From positions 1-46,402 of the forward strand of contig JAQGID010000312.1 in NCBI GenBank assembly GCA_028291405.1: 46,402 nt of DNA, given 5' to 3'. A program made the position numbers and the translations under genes. The notes below the pieces were generated by a model that saw only the letters and a program-made list of their open reading frames with translations, had not been told where the DNA came from and did no database searches. This DNA comes from Rhodospirillales bacterium. Its GTDB lineage: Bacteria; Pseudomonadota; Alphaproteobacteria; ATCC43930; CGMCC-115725. How positions within the stretch are numbered: the first letter of the stretch is position 1; every line of letters begins with the position of its first letter. This document shows, piece after piece, positions 22,396 through 31,696 of the stretch.

Positions 22396-25300
22396 ATGAC
22401 AATCCACGTCGCGCTGCATCACCGTACCGTCTATCGCTATGACCGGCTGATCTCGCTCGGGCCGCAGACGCTGCGGCTGCGCCCGGCGCCGCATTGCCGG
22501 ACGCCGATCCTCGCCTATTCGCTCTCGGTCCAGCCTAGGGATCATTTCATCAACTGGCAGCAGGATCCCTACTCGAATTACCAGGCGCGGCTCGTCTTCC
22601 CCGAGAAGACCCGCGAACTCGTCATCGAGGTCGATCTCGTCGCCGATCTCGCCGTTACGAACCCGTTCGATTTCTTTCTCGAGCCGAGCGCCGAGAGCTT
22701 TCCATTCCTCTACGATGCCTCGCTCGCCGCCGAAATCGCGCCCTATCGCGAGCCGGCGCCCGCCGGGCCATTGCTCAAGCAGTGGCTGGCGGCGATCGAT
22801 CCCGCGCCGCGCCAAACGACCGAGTTCCTGGTCGACCTCAATCTCCGCCTGCAACGCGACATCGGCTATGTCATCCGCATGGAGCCGGGCGTGCAGGGCT
22901 GCGACGAGACTCTCGGGTTGCGCAAGGGATCCTGCCGCGACACCGCCTGGCTGCTGGTCGAGATCCTGCGCCACCTGGGCCTCGCCGCCCGCTTCGTCTC
23001 CGGCTATCTCATCCAGCTGAAGCCCGACGTGAAACCGCTCACCGGCCCTGAAGGACCGGACAGCGATTTCACGGATCTGCACGCCTGGGCCGAGGTCTAT
23101 CTTCCCGGTGCCGGCTGGATCGGGCTCGACCCGACCTCAGGGCTGCTGGCGGGCGAGGGGCATATTCCGCTAGCCGCGACGGCGACGCCGGCGAGCGCGG
23201 CGCCGATCACCGGCGCGGTCGATCCCTGCGAGGTCGAGTTCGTCCACGAGATGAAGGTGACGCGGATCCGCGAAAGCGCCCGCGTGACCAAGCCTTATTC
23301 CGATGAGCAATGGCAGCGGATCGATCGTCTCGGCCGGCATGTCGACCACGCGATCGAAGCCGCGGGAATGCGGCTGACGATGGGCGGCGAGCCGACTTTC
23401 GTCTCGATCGACGACATGGATGGCGCCGAGTGGAACATCACGGCGCTCGGGCCGGCGAAGCGTCGTCTCGCCGGCGATCTGCTGCGCCGGCTGCAGCGGC
23501 GCTGGGCGCCGGGCGCGCTGCTCCATTACGGCCAGGGGAAATGGTACCCCGGCGAGAACTTGCCGCGCTGGGCGCTCGGCTGCTTCTGGCGCAAGGATGG
23601 CGAGCCGATCTGGCGTGACCCCACGCTGTTCGCCGGCGACAGCGGTCTCGGCACCGCCGGTCTCCTCGATGCCGAGGCCTTCATCGGCGCGCTGGCACGA
23701 CGGCTGCAGATCGATACGTCCTTCGCCGTCGCCGGCTTCGAGAACGCCTGGCACTACCTCGAGCGCGAGCAGCGCCTCCCGGTCGATCTCGACCCCGGCG
23801 CCTCGGATCTACGCGATCCGCAGGAACGCGCCCGGCTGGCGCATGTCCTCGAGCGCGGCCTCGACGAGGCGGTCGGCTACGCCCTGCCGCTGCAGCGCAT
23901 GCGCGGCCGCGACGGCGATCGCTGGATCAGCGCTTGCTGGCCCTTCCGCTCGCCGCGGATGTATCTGCTGCCCGGCGATTCGCCGATGGGGCTGCGCCTG
24001 CCGCTCGATTCGCTGCCGCGTCCCGACGACGAGGACACCAAGGATCCGGAGGTCGATCCCTTCGCGCCGCGCGACGCCTTCCCGGCACGGGACGCGCTCG
24101 CCATCTACTCGTGGCAGGCGGCGTCGGAGCGGCCGTACCAGAGCCAGCAGGGCCCGGCCGCCGACCGCAAGGCGAACGGCGTGCGCTCGCCGCGCCCGGC
24201 CGAGTACAAGCCGCCGACCGTCATTCGCACCGCGCTCTGCGTCGAGCCGCGCGACGGCAAGCTGCATGTCTTCATGCCGCCGGTGGTGCACGCCGAGGAT
24301 TATCTCGAGCTCGTCGCGGCGATCGAGGATACCGCCGCGCGCCTCGCGACCAAAGTGGTGATCGAGGGTTATCCGCCGCCGCGCGATCCGCGCATCCGCA
24401 GCTTCAGCGTCACCCCCGATCCCGGCGTGATCGAGGTCAACATCCATCCGGCGGCAAACTGGGACGAGCTCGTCGCGAATACGACGGTGCTCTACGAGGA
24501 GGCGCGCCAGACGCGGCTCGGCACCGAGAAATTCCTGATCGATGGGCGGCACGTCGGAACCGGCGGCGGCAATCACTTCACGCTGGGCGGCGCTTCCGTC
24601 GAGGAATCGCCGATGCTGCGCCGCCCGGATCTGCTGCGCAGCCTGATCAGCTACTGGCTGAACCACCCGTCGCTTTCCTATCTCTTCTCCGGCCTCTACA
24701 TCGGCCCGACGAGCCAGGCGCCGCGGATCGACGAAGCGCGCAACGACAGCATCGCCGAGCTCGAGCTCGCCTTCGCCCAGATCCCGGATGACGGCATCGT
24801 GCCGCCGTGGCTGATCGATCGCGTGCTGCGCCACATTTTGGTCGACGTCACCGGCAATACGCATCGGACCGAGTTCTGCATCGACAAGCTGTACTCGCCG
24901 GACGGGCCGACCGGCCGGCTCGGCCTCGTCGAGCTGCGCGCCTTCGAGATGCCGCCGCATGCCCGCATGAGCCTGGTGCAGCAGCTGCTGCTGCGCGGCC
25001 TGATCGGCGAGTTCGCGCGGCGCCCCTATCGCAAGAAGCTGATCCGCTGGGGCACGCGGCTGCACGATCGCTTCCTGCTGCCGCATTTCATCCGCCGCGA
25101 CTTCGCCGAGGTCATCGAGGATCTGCGCGTCGCCGGGTTTCCGTTCGAGCTCGACTGGTTCGCGCCGCATTTCGAGTTCCGTTTTCCCGAGATCGGCACG
25201 ATCAGCCACGGCGGCGTCACGCTCGAGCTGCGCCAGGCGCTGGAGCCCTGGCCGGTCTTGGGCGAGGAGCAGGCGGCGTCGGGCACCGTCCGCTATGTCG

Positions 25301-25734
25301 ATGCCTCGCTCGAGCGCATCCAGGTGCTGGTCCGCGAGATCAGCGACGACCGCTACCTCGTCGCCTGCAACGGCGTCCGCCTGCCGCTGCAATCGACGGG
25401 AACGGCCGGGGAGTACGTCGCCGGCCTGCGGTATCGCGCCTGGCAGCCGACAGCGAGCCTGCACCCCCGCATCGGGGTCCACTCGCCGCTCGTCTTCGAC
25501 ATCGTCGACAGCTGGTCCGGGCGTTCGGTGGGCGGCTGCACTTATCACGTCATGCACCCCGGCGGGCGGAACTACGAGACCCTGCCGGTCAACGCCAACG
25601 AAGCGGAGGCGCGGCGCCGCGTCCGATTTCTGCCGAGCGGCCATTCCGGTGGAGCGATGACCGTCGCGCCGGCGCCGATCATCGCCGAGTTCCCTCTGAC
25701 GCTCGATCTGCGGTACGCTGCCCGATTGGGTTAA
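22396..25734 (+). CDS. transglutaminase-like plus DUF2126 protein (1112 aa)
   Basis: A very large protein of the bacterial transglutaminase-DUF2126 type. Residues 1-80 form the N-terminal beta domain (HVALHHRTVYRYDRLISLGP). The transglutaminase-like cysteine protease core has C180 (GSCRDTAWLLVEIL), H229 (DLHAWAEVYLPGAGW) and D245 (GLDPTSG), so the triad is intact. From about residue 300 to the end is DUF2126, including the segment RLTMGGEPTFVSIDD. Such proteins are linked to circularly permuted ATP-grasp genes and are predicted to cleave or transfer amide bonds. GAGG lies eight bases before the ATG. The fused ATP-grasp/alpha-E gene follows after 75 bases. Confidence 0.9.
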   Translation: MTIHVALHHRTVYRYDRLISLGPQTLRLRPAPHCRTPILAYSLSVQPRDHFINWQQDPYSNYQARLVFPEKTRELVIEVDLVADLAVTNPFDFFLEPSAESFPFLYDASLAAEIAPYREPAPAGPLLKQWLAAIDPAPRQTTEFLVDLNLRLQRDIGYVIRMEPGVQGCDETLGLRKGSCRDTAWLLVEILRHLGLAARFVSGYLIQLKPDVKPLTGPEGPDSDFTDLHAWAEVYLPGAGWIGLDPTSGLLAGEGHIPLAATATPASAAPITGAVDPCEVEFVHEMKVTRIRESARVTKPYSDEQWQRIDRLGRHVDHAIEAAGMRLTMGGEPTFVSIDDMDGAEWNITALGPAKRRLAGDLLRRLQRRWAPGALLHYGQGKWYPGENLPRWALGCFWRKDGEPIWRDPTLFAGDSGLGTAGLLDAEAFIGALARRLQIDTSFAVAGFENAWHYLEREQRLPVDLDPGASDLRDPQERARLAHVLERGLDEAVGYALPLQRMRGRDGDRWISACWPFRSPRMYLLPGDSPMGLRLPLDSLPRPDDEDTKDPEVDPFAPRDAFPARDALAIYSWQAASERPYQSQQGPAADRKANGVRSPRPAEYKPPTVIRTALCVEPRDGKLHVFMPPVVHAEDYLELVAAIEDTAARLATKVVIEGYPPPRDPRIRSFSVTPDPGVIEVNIHPAANWDELVANTTVLYEEARQTRLGTEKFLIDGRHVGTGGGNHFTLGGASVEESPMLRRPDLLRSLISYWLNHPSLSYLFSGLYIGPTSQAPRIDEARNDSIAELELAFAQIPDDGIVPPWLIDRVLRHILVDVTGNTHRTEFCIDKLYSPDGPTGRLGLVELRAFEMPPHARMSLVQQLLLRGLIGEFARRPYRKKLIRWGTRLHDRFLLPHFIRRDFAEVIEDLRVAGFPFELDWFAPHFEFRFPEIGTISHGGVTLELRQALEPWPVLGEEQAASGTVRYVDASLERIQVLVREISDDRYLVACNGVRLPLQSTGTAGEYVAGLRYRAWQPTASLHPRIGVHSPLVFDIVDSWSGRSVGGCTYHVMHPGGRNYETLPVNANEAEARRRVRFLPSGHSGGAMTVAPAPIIAEFPLTLDLRYAARLG

Positions 25735-25809
25735 GCGACTGGGTTAAGACGGAAGCGCAATGTCAGAGTCGTCACCAAGGGTCGATCCACGCGAATCTGC
25801 GGCTCGCCG

Positions 25810-28338
25810 ATGACCTCGACGCAGTATTCGCTGTTCGTCGAGGCCGGGTCCGGCGCGCGGCTCGGCGAGTACGACGAGATGGTCAGCGGCGACGGTCGCA
25901 TCCGCCAGCCGTGGCGCGCGCTGATCGGTTCGCTGCAGGCGGTTCCCGAGGGTGTCCTGAGCGAGCGCGTCGAGCGCATCTATCGTCAATACCAGGACAC
26001 CGCGCTGGCCTATAGCGTCGACAACGACCGCCAGAGCACCGAGGTGCGGCGGCCCTTCGACATCATTCCGCTCGTCCTGAGCGAGGACGAGTGGCGCGCG
26101 CTGGAGACTGGACTAGCGCAACGGGCGCGCTTGCTCGACCGTCTGATCGACGACCTCTACGGTGAGCGCCGGGTCATCGTCAATGGGCTCCTGCCGCCGG
26201 CGCTGATCTACGGAAACCCGCGCTTCCTGCGTCCCTGCGCCGGAATTCCGGCGCCGCGGCGCGGTGCACGCCTGCACGCCTACAGCGCCGATCTCCTGCG
26301 TCGCGCTGACGGATCCTGGGCCGTGGTGACGGACCGGACCCAGGCGCCGGCCGGCATCGGTTTCGCGCTGCAGAACCGCGGCATCCTGGCGCGGACGCTG
26401 CCCGAGCTCTTCCGCTCGCAGGCGGTCCGCCGGATCGAGCCGTTCTTCGAGCTGTGGCGCGAGGGTCTCGCCGCCTTGTCGCCGCGGCGCGACGGAGCGC
26501 CGCGCATCGTCGTTCTCACCCCGGGGCCGTTCAACGCCGCGTATTTCGAGCACGTGTACCTGGCGCGGCAGCTCGACGCGACCCTCGTCGAGGGCGCCGA
26601 TCTGACCGTCCGGGACGGCAAGGCCTACGTCAAGACCCTCGGATCGTTGCACCAGGTCGACGTCATCCTGCGCTTCCTCGAGGACGATTATTGCGATCCG
26701 CTCGAGCTGCGCGGCAATTCGGTGCTCGGCGCCGCCGGGCTGCTCCAGGCAGTGCGCGAAGGCAACGTCGTCATCGCGAATGCCTTGGGGGCGAGCGTCG
26801 TCGAGACGCCGGCGCTGCGCGAGTTCCTACCGGCTCTCGCGGAAGCGCTGCTCGGCGAGACGCTCCTTCTGCCATCGGTCGAGAGCAGCTGGCTCGGATC
26901 GCGGCAGGCAATGGCGGACCTGCCCGATCGGCTGAACGACGCGATCATTCGGCCGGCCTATGCGACGGCGCGCGAGGAGCGGTCGTTCCATGCGCTCAAC
27001 CAGGAGGCCGGGCGCAATGCGCTGCTCGAGGAGGTGCGGGCGAGGCCGAGATCCTACGTCGTCGAGCCGCGTCTGATCCGCTCGGTCATGCCGATCTGGA
27101 CGCCGGGCGGAATGTTGCCGCGGCCGTTGACGCTGCGGATCTTTGTCGCCGAGCGTGACGGCAGCTATTTCGCGATGCCGGGCGGTCTGGCGCAAGTTCC
27201 CCATGTTCCGACCAGCGGCATCACCCTGCTCGAGCCGGTCTTCGCCAGCAAGGATTCCTGGATCCTTGCCGGCGACGGCAGCGATGCGACCATGGCGAGC
27301 CGTCCGGCGCACGGCGTGGTCCCGGTCAGCCACGCGCCGGAGGAGCTGCGCAGCCGCAGCGCCGACGATCTCTTCTGGCTCGGCCGCTATACCGAACGGC
27401 TCGACAACGCGGCGCGGATGATGCGCAGCGCCCTGGCACGCACCGTCTTCGATCAGATCGGCCCGGGCCAGCAACAGGAATTGCACATCCTGATCCGCAT
27501 CCTCTCCGAGGTCGGCCTCGTCGATCCGCAGACGGCGGAGTGGCTGCCTGATGCGACGGCGCTGCGCCGCGCGATCGTGCAGGCGAGCTCGCAGGACAAG
27601 AAGCTGAAGAGCGTCTTCCGCGCGATCCAGCGAATCGCCCAGTCGCTGCGCGACCGCCTGTCCAACGACATGTGGCAGGTCGTCGTCGTCCTGATGCGAG
27701 GGGCGCAGGAGCGGCTCGACGGCGAAACGCGCGACGCCGACGGACTCATCGCGGCATTGGATCACCTGGTCGGCGTCATCGCCGCCTTCGGCGGGATGGC
27801 GTCGGAAAACATGACGCGCGGCACGGGATGGCGCTTCGTCGACATCGGCCGCCGGATCGAGCGCGGCGCCTACGGCGTCGCGGTGCTGCGCAACATCCTG
27901 CTGGCGCGCGGTGCCGAGCTCGAGATCGGGCTCGGCCTCGCCCTCGAGCTGTTCGACAGCTCGATCACCTATCGTTCGCGCTACCTTTCGGCGGTGCAGC
28001 TCGATCCGGTAATCGAGCTGGTCCTGGCGGACGAAAGCAATCCGAGAGGCCTCGTCTACCAGCTCCTGATGCTCGTCGATCATCTCGGAGCCCTCGTCGC
28101 CGCGCTCGATCGCGATTCGAAGCCGGCAGAGCAGGCCCTCGTCGACATCGCGGCGCAAACCCTCGGTCAGGTCAGCGCGCTGACGCAGATCGGCGATCAC
28201 GGCGAGATGAGCCTGCGCCGCGTCGTCGACCGGCTCGATTTTACCCGCGATCGGCTGCACCATTTGTCCGACGCCATCACCCACGCCTATTTCTCGCAGG
28301 TTCAGATGCCGCATGCCGTCGGCTACGAGGGGATCTGA
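25810..28338 (+). CDS. fused ATP-grasp (DUF404/407, degenerate) and alpha-E (DUF403) protein
   Basis: An 842-residue fusion. Residues 1-490 match the circularly permuted ATP-grasp protein at 7174-8601; from about 515 an alpha-E domain follows (RSRSADDLFWLGRYTERLDN). The ATP-grasp half lacks its catalytic signature: EDN of the other copy (161-163) is TDR here (174-176), the Lys plus glycine loop VVKEARGSGGYG is IIRPAYATAREE near 379-390, and the final NSSQGGGTKD is LEPVFASKD. Folding residues such as VVLTPGPFNAAYFEHVYLA are kept. It may be a non-catalytic partner. No clear ribosome-binding site precedes the ATG; translation may be coupled. The next gene starts one base after its stop. Confidence 0.88.
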   Translation: MTSTQYSLFVEAGSGARLGEYDEMVSGDGRIRQPWRALIGSLQAVPEGVLSERVERIYRQYQDTALAYSVDNDRQSTEVRRPFDIIPLVLSEDEWRALETGLAQRARLLDRLIDDLYGERRVIVNGLLPPALIYGNPRFLRPCAGIPAPRRGARLHAYSADLLRRADGSWAVVTDRTQAPAGIGFALQNRGILARTLPELFRSQAVRRIEPFFELWREGLAALSPRRDGAPRIVVLTPGPFNAAYFEHVYLARQLDATLVEGADLTVRDGKAYVKTLGSLHQVDVILRFLEDDYCDPLELRGNSVLGAAGLLQAVREGNVVIANALGASVVETPALREFLPALAEALLGETLLLPSVESSWLGSRQAMADLPDRLNDAIIRPAYATAREERSFHALNQEAGRNALLEEVRARPRSYVVEPRLIRSVMPIWTPGGMLPRPLTLRIFVAERDGSYFAMPGGLAQVPHVPTSGITLLEPVFASKDSWILAGDGSDATMASRPAHGVVPVSHAPEELRSRSADDLFWLGRYTERLDNAARMMRSALARTVFDQIGPGQQQELHILIRILSEVGLVDPQTAEWLPDATALRRAIVQASSQDKKLKSVFRAIQRIAQSLRDRLSNDMWQVVVVLMRGAQERLDGETRDADGLIAALDHLVGVIAAFGGMASENMTRGTGWRFVDIGRRIERGAYGVAVLRNILLARGAELEIGLGLALELFDSSITYRSRYLSAVQLDPVIELVLADESNPRGLVYQLLMLVDHLGALVAALDRDSKPAEQALVDIAAQTLGQVSALTQIGDHGEMSLRRVVDRLDFTRDRLHHLSDAITHAYFSQVQMPHAVGYEGI

Positions 28339-28339
28339 C

Positions 28340-29218
28340 GTGCGATACGCGGTGCAGCATCGATCGAGCTTCGACTATCAGGACACCATCGATCTCTCCT
28401 ACCACGTGCTGCATCTGACGCCGCGCAGCCTGCCGTGGCAGCGGGTCATCGAGACGCGCATCCGGACGACGCCGGGAACGCCGCCGATCATCGACAGCGT
28501 CGATTACTTCGGCAACGGCAGAAGCTTCCTGTCCCTGGCGGAGCCGCACGCGAGGTTCGTCGTCGACATGACGGCGCGAGTCGAGGTCACCGCCCGCGAA
28601 CCGGTGCGTGCCGCCGCGACGCCGCCCTGGGAAAGCGTGCGGGACGCGCTCGACCGCCCCGAGCTGCCGGCCGACATCGAGGCAGCTGAGTTCGTCGCGG
28701 CCTCGCCGCTGATCCCCGGCGGCGCCGAATTCGCCGCTTACGCCGCCCCGACGTTCACGCCGGGACGGCCGATCCTGGAGGCTGCCCTCGATCTCACCAG
28801 GCGCATCCATCGCGAGTTCACGTTCGACACCGAGGCGACAGAGGTGACGACGCCGCTCTCCGAGATCCTGGTGAAGCGCCGCGGCGTCTGTCAGGACTTC
28901 GCCCATACCGAAGTCGCGGCGCTGCGCGCGATGGGGCTCGCGGCGCGTTATGTCAGCGGCTATATCCGGACCTATGCGGCGCATGGCAAGGCGCGGCGGG
29001 TCGGGGCCGACGCCTCGCACGCCTGGGCGTCGGTCTATTGTCCAGGCAGCGGCTGGATCGATCTCGACCCGACGAACAACATGGTCGTCGGGCAGGAGCA
29101 CATCACCCTCGCCTGGGGACGCGACTACGGCGACGTCAGCCCGGTGCGCGGCGTCATTCTCGGCAGTGGCGATCACCGGCTGGCGGTCAGCGTCGACGTG
29201 GAGCCGCTCGACGATTAG
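28340..29218 (+). CDS. transglutaminase-like cysteine protease (cluster member)
   Basis: A 292-residue protein starting at GTG 28340, one base after the preceding stop and with GAGGGG eight bases upstream. The N-terminal beta domain begins MRYAVQHRSSFDYQDTIDLS. The triad is C184 (KRRGVCQDFAHTEVAALRAM), H227 (DASHAWASVYCPGSGW) and D243 (DLDPTNN). An upstream ATG inside the previous gene (28313) is rejected. These proteins probably hydrolyse or transfer isopeptide bonds, not crosslink proteins. It is the third gene of the cluster and ends two bases from a convergent relative, the third transglutaminase in the region. Confidence 0.88.
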   Translation: MRYAVQHRSSFDYQDTIDLSYHVLHLTPRSLPWQRVIETRIRTTPGTPPIIDSVDYFGNGRSFLSLAEPHARFVVDMTARVEVTAREPVRAAATPPWESVRDALDRPELPADIEAAEFVAASPLIPGGAEFAAYAAPTFTPGRPILEAALDLTRRIHREFTFDTEATEVTTPLSEILVKRRGVCQDFAHTEVAALRAMGLAARYVSGYIRTYAAHGKARRVGADASHAWASVYCPGSGWIDLDPTNNMVVGQEHITLAWGRDYGDVSPVRGVILGSGDHRLAVSVDVEPLDD

Positions 29219-29220
29219 GG

Positions 29221-30114
29221 CTACAGCGCGCCGTCGGGCTGGGCGACAACCTCGACTCCGACGGTCATGCCGAGGAACGAGCCGGTCAGGCCGGTGAAGG
29301 TGCCGGCCAGCGGGATCGCCTGCGAGGGATCGCGCGCGACGCCGACGCGGATCAAATTCTTGCCGCCGACCAGCGCATTCGCCGGATCGAATTCGACCCA
29401 TCCCGCGCCGGGAAGATAGATCTGTACCCAGGCATGGCTCTCGCCGGTGCCGACGATGGTCTCGCTGCCGCCGCCGATCAGCTTTTCGTCGTAGAGATAA
29501 CCGGTGACGAAACGCGCCGCGAAGCCGAGGCTGCGGGCCGCTTCCATCATGAAGAGAGCGAAGTCGCGGCAGCTGCCGGACCGCAAATCATAGGTCAGGA
29601 CCGGATCCTGTGTGCCCATCTCGAACCGGTAGTTGTAGGCGAACTGCTGCCGGATCGCCCGCGTCATGGCGATCAGGATGCCCATGGTGTTGCGGTCCGG
29701 CCCGGCGTCGACGAACTGCCGCGCCCAGAGGCCGACCTTGTGATCGGGGTCGGGGTAATGGCGCTCTGCCGTGCGGCCGAGATCCGCGACCTCCGCCGCC
29801 GAATAGCTGAAGGGGTAACGCGCCGCGTAGGGCTCGATCTCGACCTGGCGCAGGGCGAGCGGATAATGCACGGCGCGGAACGACGAGACGACGGTCAGCT
29901 CCGACGCCATCTCATGGAAGTGGGCGATTGCGATCGAGTTTCCGAAGACATCGTGCAGCCAACGGATCGTCGCGCTCGGGGTGATCGAGAGCGAGGTGTC
30001 GAGCAAGCGCAGATCGTGGCTGTCGCGCGGTCGGAACATCAGACGGTGCTCGCCGAACTCGACGGGGCTCGCGTACCGGTAGACCGTCCGGTGAGTGACT
30101 GTCAGGATCGTCAT
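29221..30114 (-). CDS. transglutaminase-like cysteine protease (convergent copy)
   Basis: A 297-residue protein with the same two-part layout: TVTHRTVYRYASPVEFGEHR at the N-terminus, C182 in LRSGSCRDFALFMMEAARSL, H227 in GESHAWVQIYLPGAGW and D243 in EFDPANA. It is transcribed toward the cluster on the other strand, with stops two bases apart. I saw no sigma-54-type element upstream of it (30115-30315). It is clearly a homologue of the other two cysteine proteases but divergent in sequence, so the three probably have different roles or substrates. Confidence 0.88.
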   Translation of the reverse strand: MTILTVTHRTVYRYASPVEFGEHRLMFRPRDSHDLRLLDTSLSITPSATIRWLHDVFGNSIAIAHFHEMASELTVVSSFRAVHYPLALRQVEIEPYAARYPFSYSAAEVADLGRTAERHYPDPDHKVGLWARQFVDAGPDRNTMGILIAMTRAIRQQFAYNYRFEMGTQDPVLTYDLRSGSCRDFALFMMEAARSLGFAARFVTGYLYDEKLIGGGSETIVGTGESHAWVQIYLPGAGWVEFDPANALVGGKNLIRVGVARDPSQAIPLAGTFTGLTGSFLGMTVGVEVVAQPDGAL

Positions 30115-30315
30115 TGTCTGAATTTAACCCGCGCTGGCCGTCCTCGTTCCGCCTATTTCGCAATTGCAGCAATGCATCGGACGGGTATAACAACGACGCG
30201 CTTCGCGCGGTAGCGTCGGAACGCTCAATGATTGCGTGCGCGCAGCCCCAGCTTGCGCTCGCGGCAAGCTGCTTGTACGTTTCCCGCCGCCCGAGGGAAC
30301 CGTGGAAATCATTCG

Positions 30316-30606
30316 ATGCGAGCCGTCGTCGAGCTTATCCTCATCGTCATCAACCTGTACTGGTGGGTCGTCATCGCCTCCGCGGTGATGAGCTGGCTCG
30401 TCGCCTTCGGCGTCATCAATACGCGCAATCGCTTCGTCGCCAGCCTGGGCGAGACGCTGTACCGATTGACGGAGCCGGCGTTGCGGCCCATTCGGAACTT
30501 CATCCCCGATCTCGGCGGCGTCGACATCTCGCCGGTGATCCTGCTGCTCCTGCTCTGGTTCATCGAACGGCTTGTCATCCTCTATCTCCTTCCCCTCGCC
30601 TTTTAG
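30316..30606 (+). CDS. YggT family membrane protein
   Basis: A 96-residue protein with two hydrophobic regions, MRAVVELILIVINLYWWVVI and the C-terminal PVILLLLLWFIERLVILYLL, and the intervening sequence NRFVASLGETLYRLTEPALR with the P-x-R-x-x-I-P motif RPIRNFIPDLGGVDISP. YggT proteins are bacterial inner-membrane proteins found beside DUF167 and division or pyrroline-5-carboxylate reductase genes; a role in osmotic or division processes has been proposed. ATG 30316 is chosen over upstream in-frame starts since the membrane segment begins there. Overlaps the DUF167 gene by 35 bases. Confidence 0.85.
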   Translation: MRAVVELILIVINLYWWVVIASAVMSWLVAFGVINTRNRFVASLGETLYRLTEPALRPIRNFIPDLGGVDISPVILLLLLWFIERLVILYLLPLAF

Positions 30607-30916
30607 CGCCGACCGCGACGGCGTGCGGATCCGGCTGCGCGTCGCGCCGGGCGGCTCGGGGGGCCGGATCGTGGGTCTCGCCGGGGAGGTCGACGGCGGC
30701 ATGGCGCTCCGCGTCATGGTCACCGCCGTCGCCGAGGACGGCAAGGCGAACGCCGCCGTGGTCAAGCTGTTGAGCCGCGTCTGGGGCGTCGCGAGATCGC
30801 GGTTCTCGATCGTCGCCGGCGGCGCGGCCCGCCGTAAGATGCTGCACCTCGCGGGCGATCCGGCCGACCTTCCGCCGCTCCTCGAGGCAAGTATCGCCAG
30901 CCTGAAACCGGGGTAA
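30572..30916 (+). CDS. DUF167 family protein (YggU-like)
   Basis: A 114-residue protein with the DUF167 core: VRIRLRVAPGGSGGRIVGLA, then the signature EDGKANAAVVKLLSRVWGVA and RFSIVAGGAARRKMLHLAGD. The family is found in bacteria and archaea, often beside YggT, and its function is unknown. The start is uncertain: TTG 30572, which overlaps yggT by 35 bases, places the usual PFSADRDGVRIR beginning inside the protein; GTG 30623 is also possible but would cut the first strand. The pair is an established two-gene unit. Confidence 0.8.
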   Translation: MSSSISFPSPFSADRDGVRIRLRVAPGGSGGRIVGLAGEVDGGMALRVMVTAVAEDGKANAAVVKLLSRVWGVARSRFSIVAGGAARRKMLHLAGDPADLPPLLEASIASLKPG

Positions 30917-30991
30917 CGAAGACAAACCAGGTAACGAAGTTGGGGCCGCGCCGCTCTGGACGGAAGCCGATTTCCACGACATGGTGACGGA

Positions 30992-31684
30992 ATGGCCGGG
31001 AGTTTCGCATCACTCGTCATCGCGGGCCTTGCCTTCCACGGCAGCCACGTGCTCGTCTCCAGCACCCGTCTGCGCGGCAGCCTGCGGGAACAGATCGGTG
31101 AGCGCGGCTATCTCATCCTTTACTCCCTCGTCGCCCTGGCGACGTTCGCCTGGTTTGTCATGGCCTATGCCCAAGCGCCGACCTTGCCGCTGTGGGGCCT
31201 TAAACGGTGGATGGTCTTCGTCCCGATCGTCGTAATGCCGATTGCGACGATCTTCCTGATCGCCGGCTATACCGTGCCGAATCCGACGGCGGTCGGGATG
31301 GAGCGTGCCGCGGCGGCCGACGATCCGGCTCCCGGTATCCTGCGCATCACTCGCCACCCGATCCTCTGGGCGATCGGGCTCTGGGCGGCGGCGCATCTCG
31401 TCGTCAATGGCGACCTGGCGTCGGTGATCTTCTTCGGCTCGCTGCTGCTGCTTGCCTTCGGCGGAACGCTGCTGGTCGACCGCAAGAAGCGCCTCGCGCT
31501 CGGCAGCAACTGGGCACGGCTGGCGCAGGTGACGTCGAACGTGCCGTTCGTCGCGATCCTCGCCGGCCGCACCAAGCTGCGCCTTTACGAGATCGGGGCG
31601 CTGCGCATCGTCGCCGGCCTGTTGCTCTATGCCGTCCTGTTTCTGGCGCATCCGGTCATCACCGGCCGCGCCATTACGTTCTGA
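30992..31684 (+). CDS. NnrU family membrane protein
   Basis: A 230-residue integral membrane protein with about six hydrophobic segments. The NnrU pattern is seen at LRITRHPILWAIGLWAAAHL and near the N-terminus in FHGSHVLVSSTRLRGSLREQ. NnrU was first described in denitrification regulons and is related to methyltransferase-like and heme-pathway membrane proteins; its role is not settled. Start at 30992 is the first in-frame ATG of the family. It lies 75 bases after the DUF167 gene, convergent to the Rieske oxygenase gene with 12 bases between. Confidence 0.85.
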   Translation: MAGSFASLVIAGLAFHGSHVLVSSTRLRGSLREQIGERGYLILYSLVALATFAWFVMAYAQAPTLPLWGLKRWMVFVPIVVMPIATIFLIAGYTVPNPTAVGMERAAAADDPAPGILRITRHPILWAIGLWAAAHLVVNGDLASVIFFGSLLLLAFGGTLLVDRKKRLALGSNWARLAQVTSNVPFVAILAGRTKLRLYEIGALRIVAGLLLYAVLFLAHPVITGRAITF

Positions 31685-31696
31685 GACGCCGAGCGG

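Noticed and set aside
25728-25750. short direct repeat TGGGTTAAG at the end of the large transglutaminase gene
   Set aside because: Two copies of nine bases 13 bases apart at a stop codon; probably a small duplication without meaning.
30115-30315. third sigma-54-type promoter before the convergent transglutaminase
   Set aside because: I searched the minus strand for GG-N10-GC with TGGC/TTGC boxes here and did not find one.
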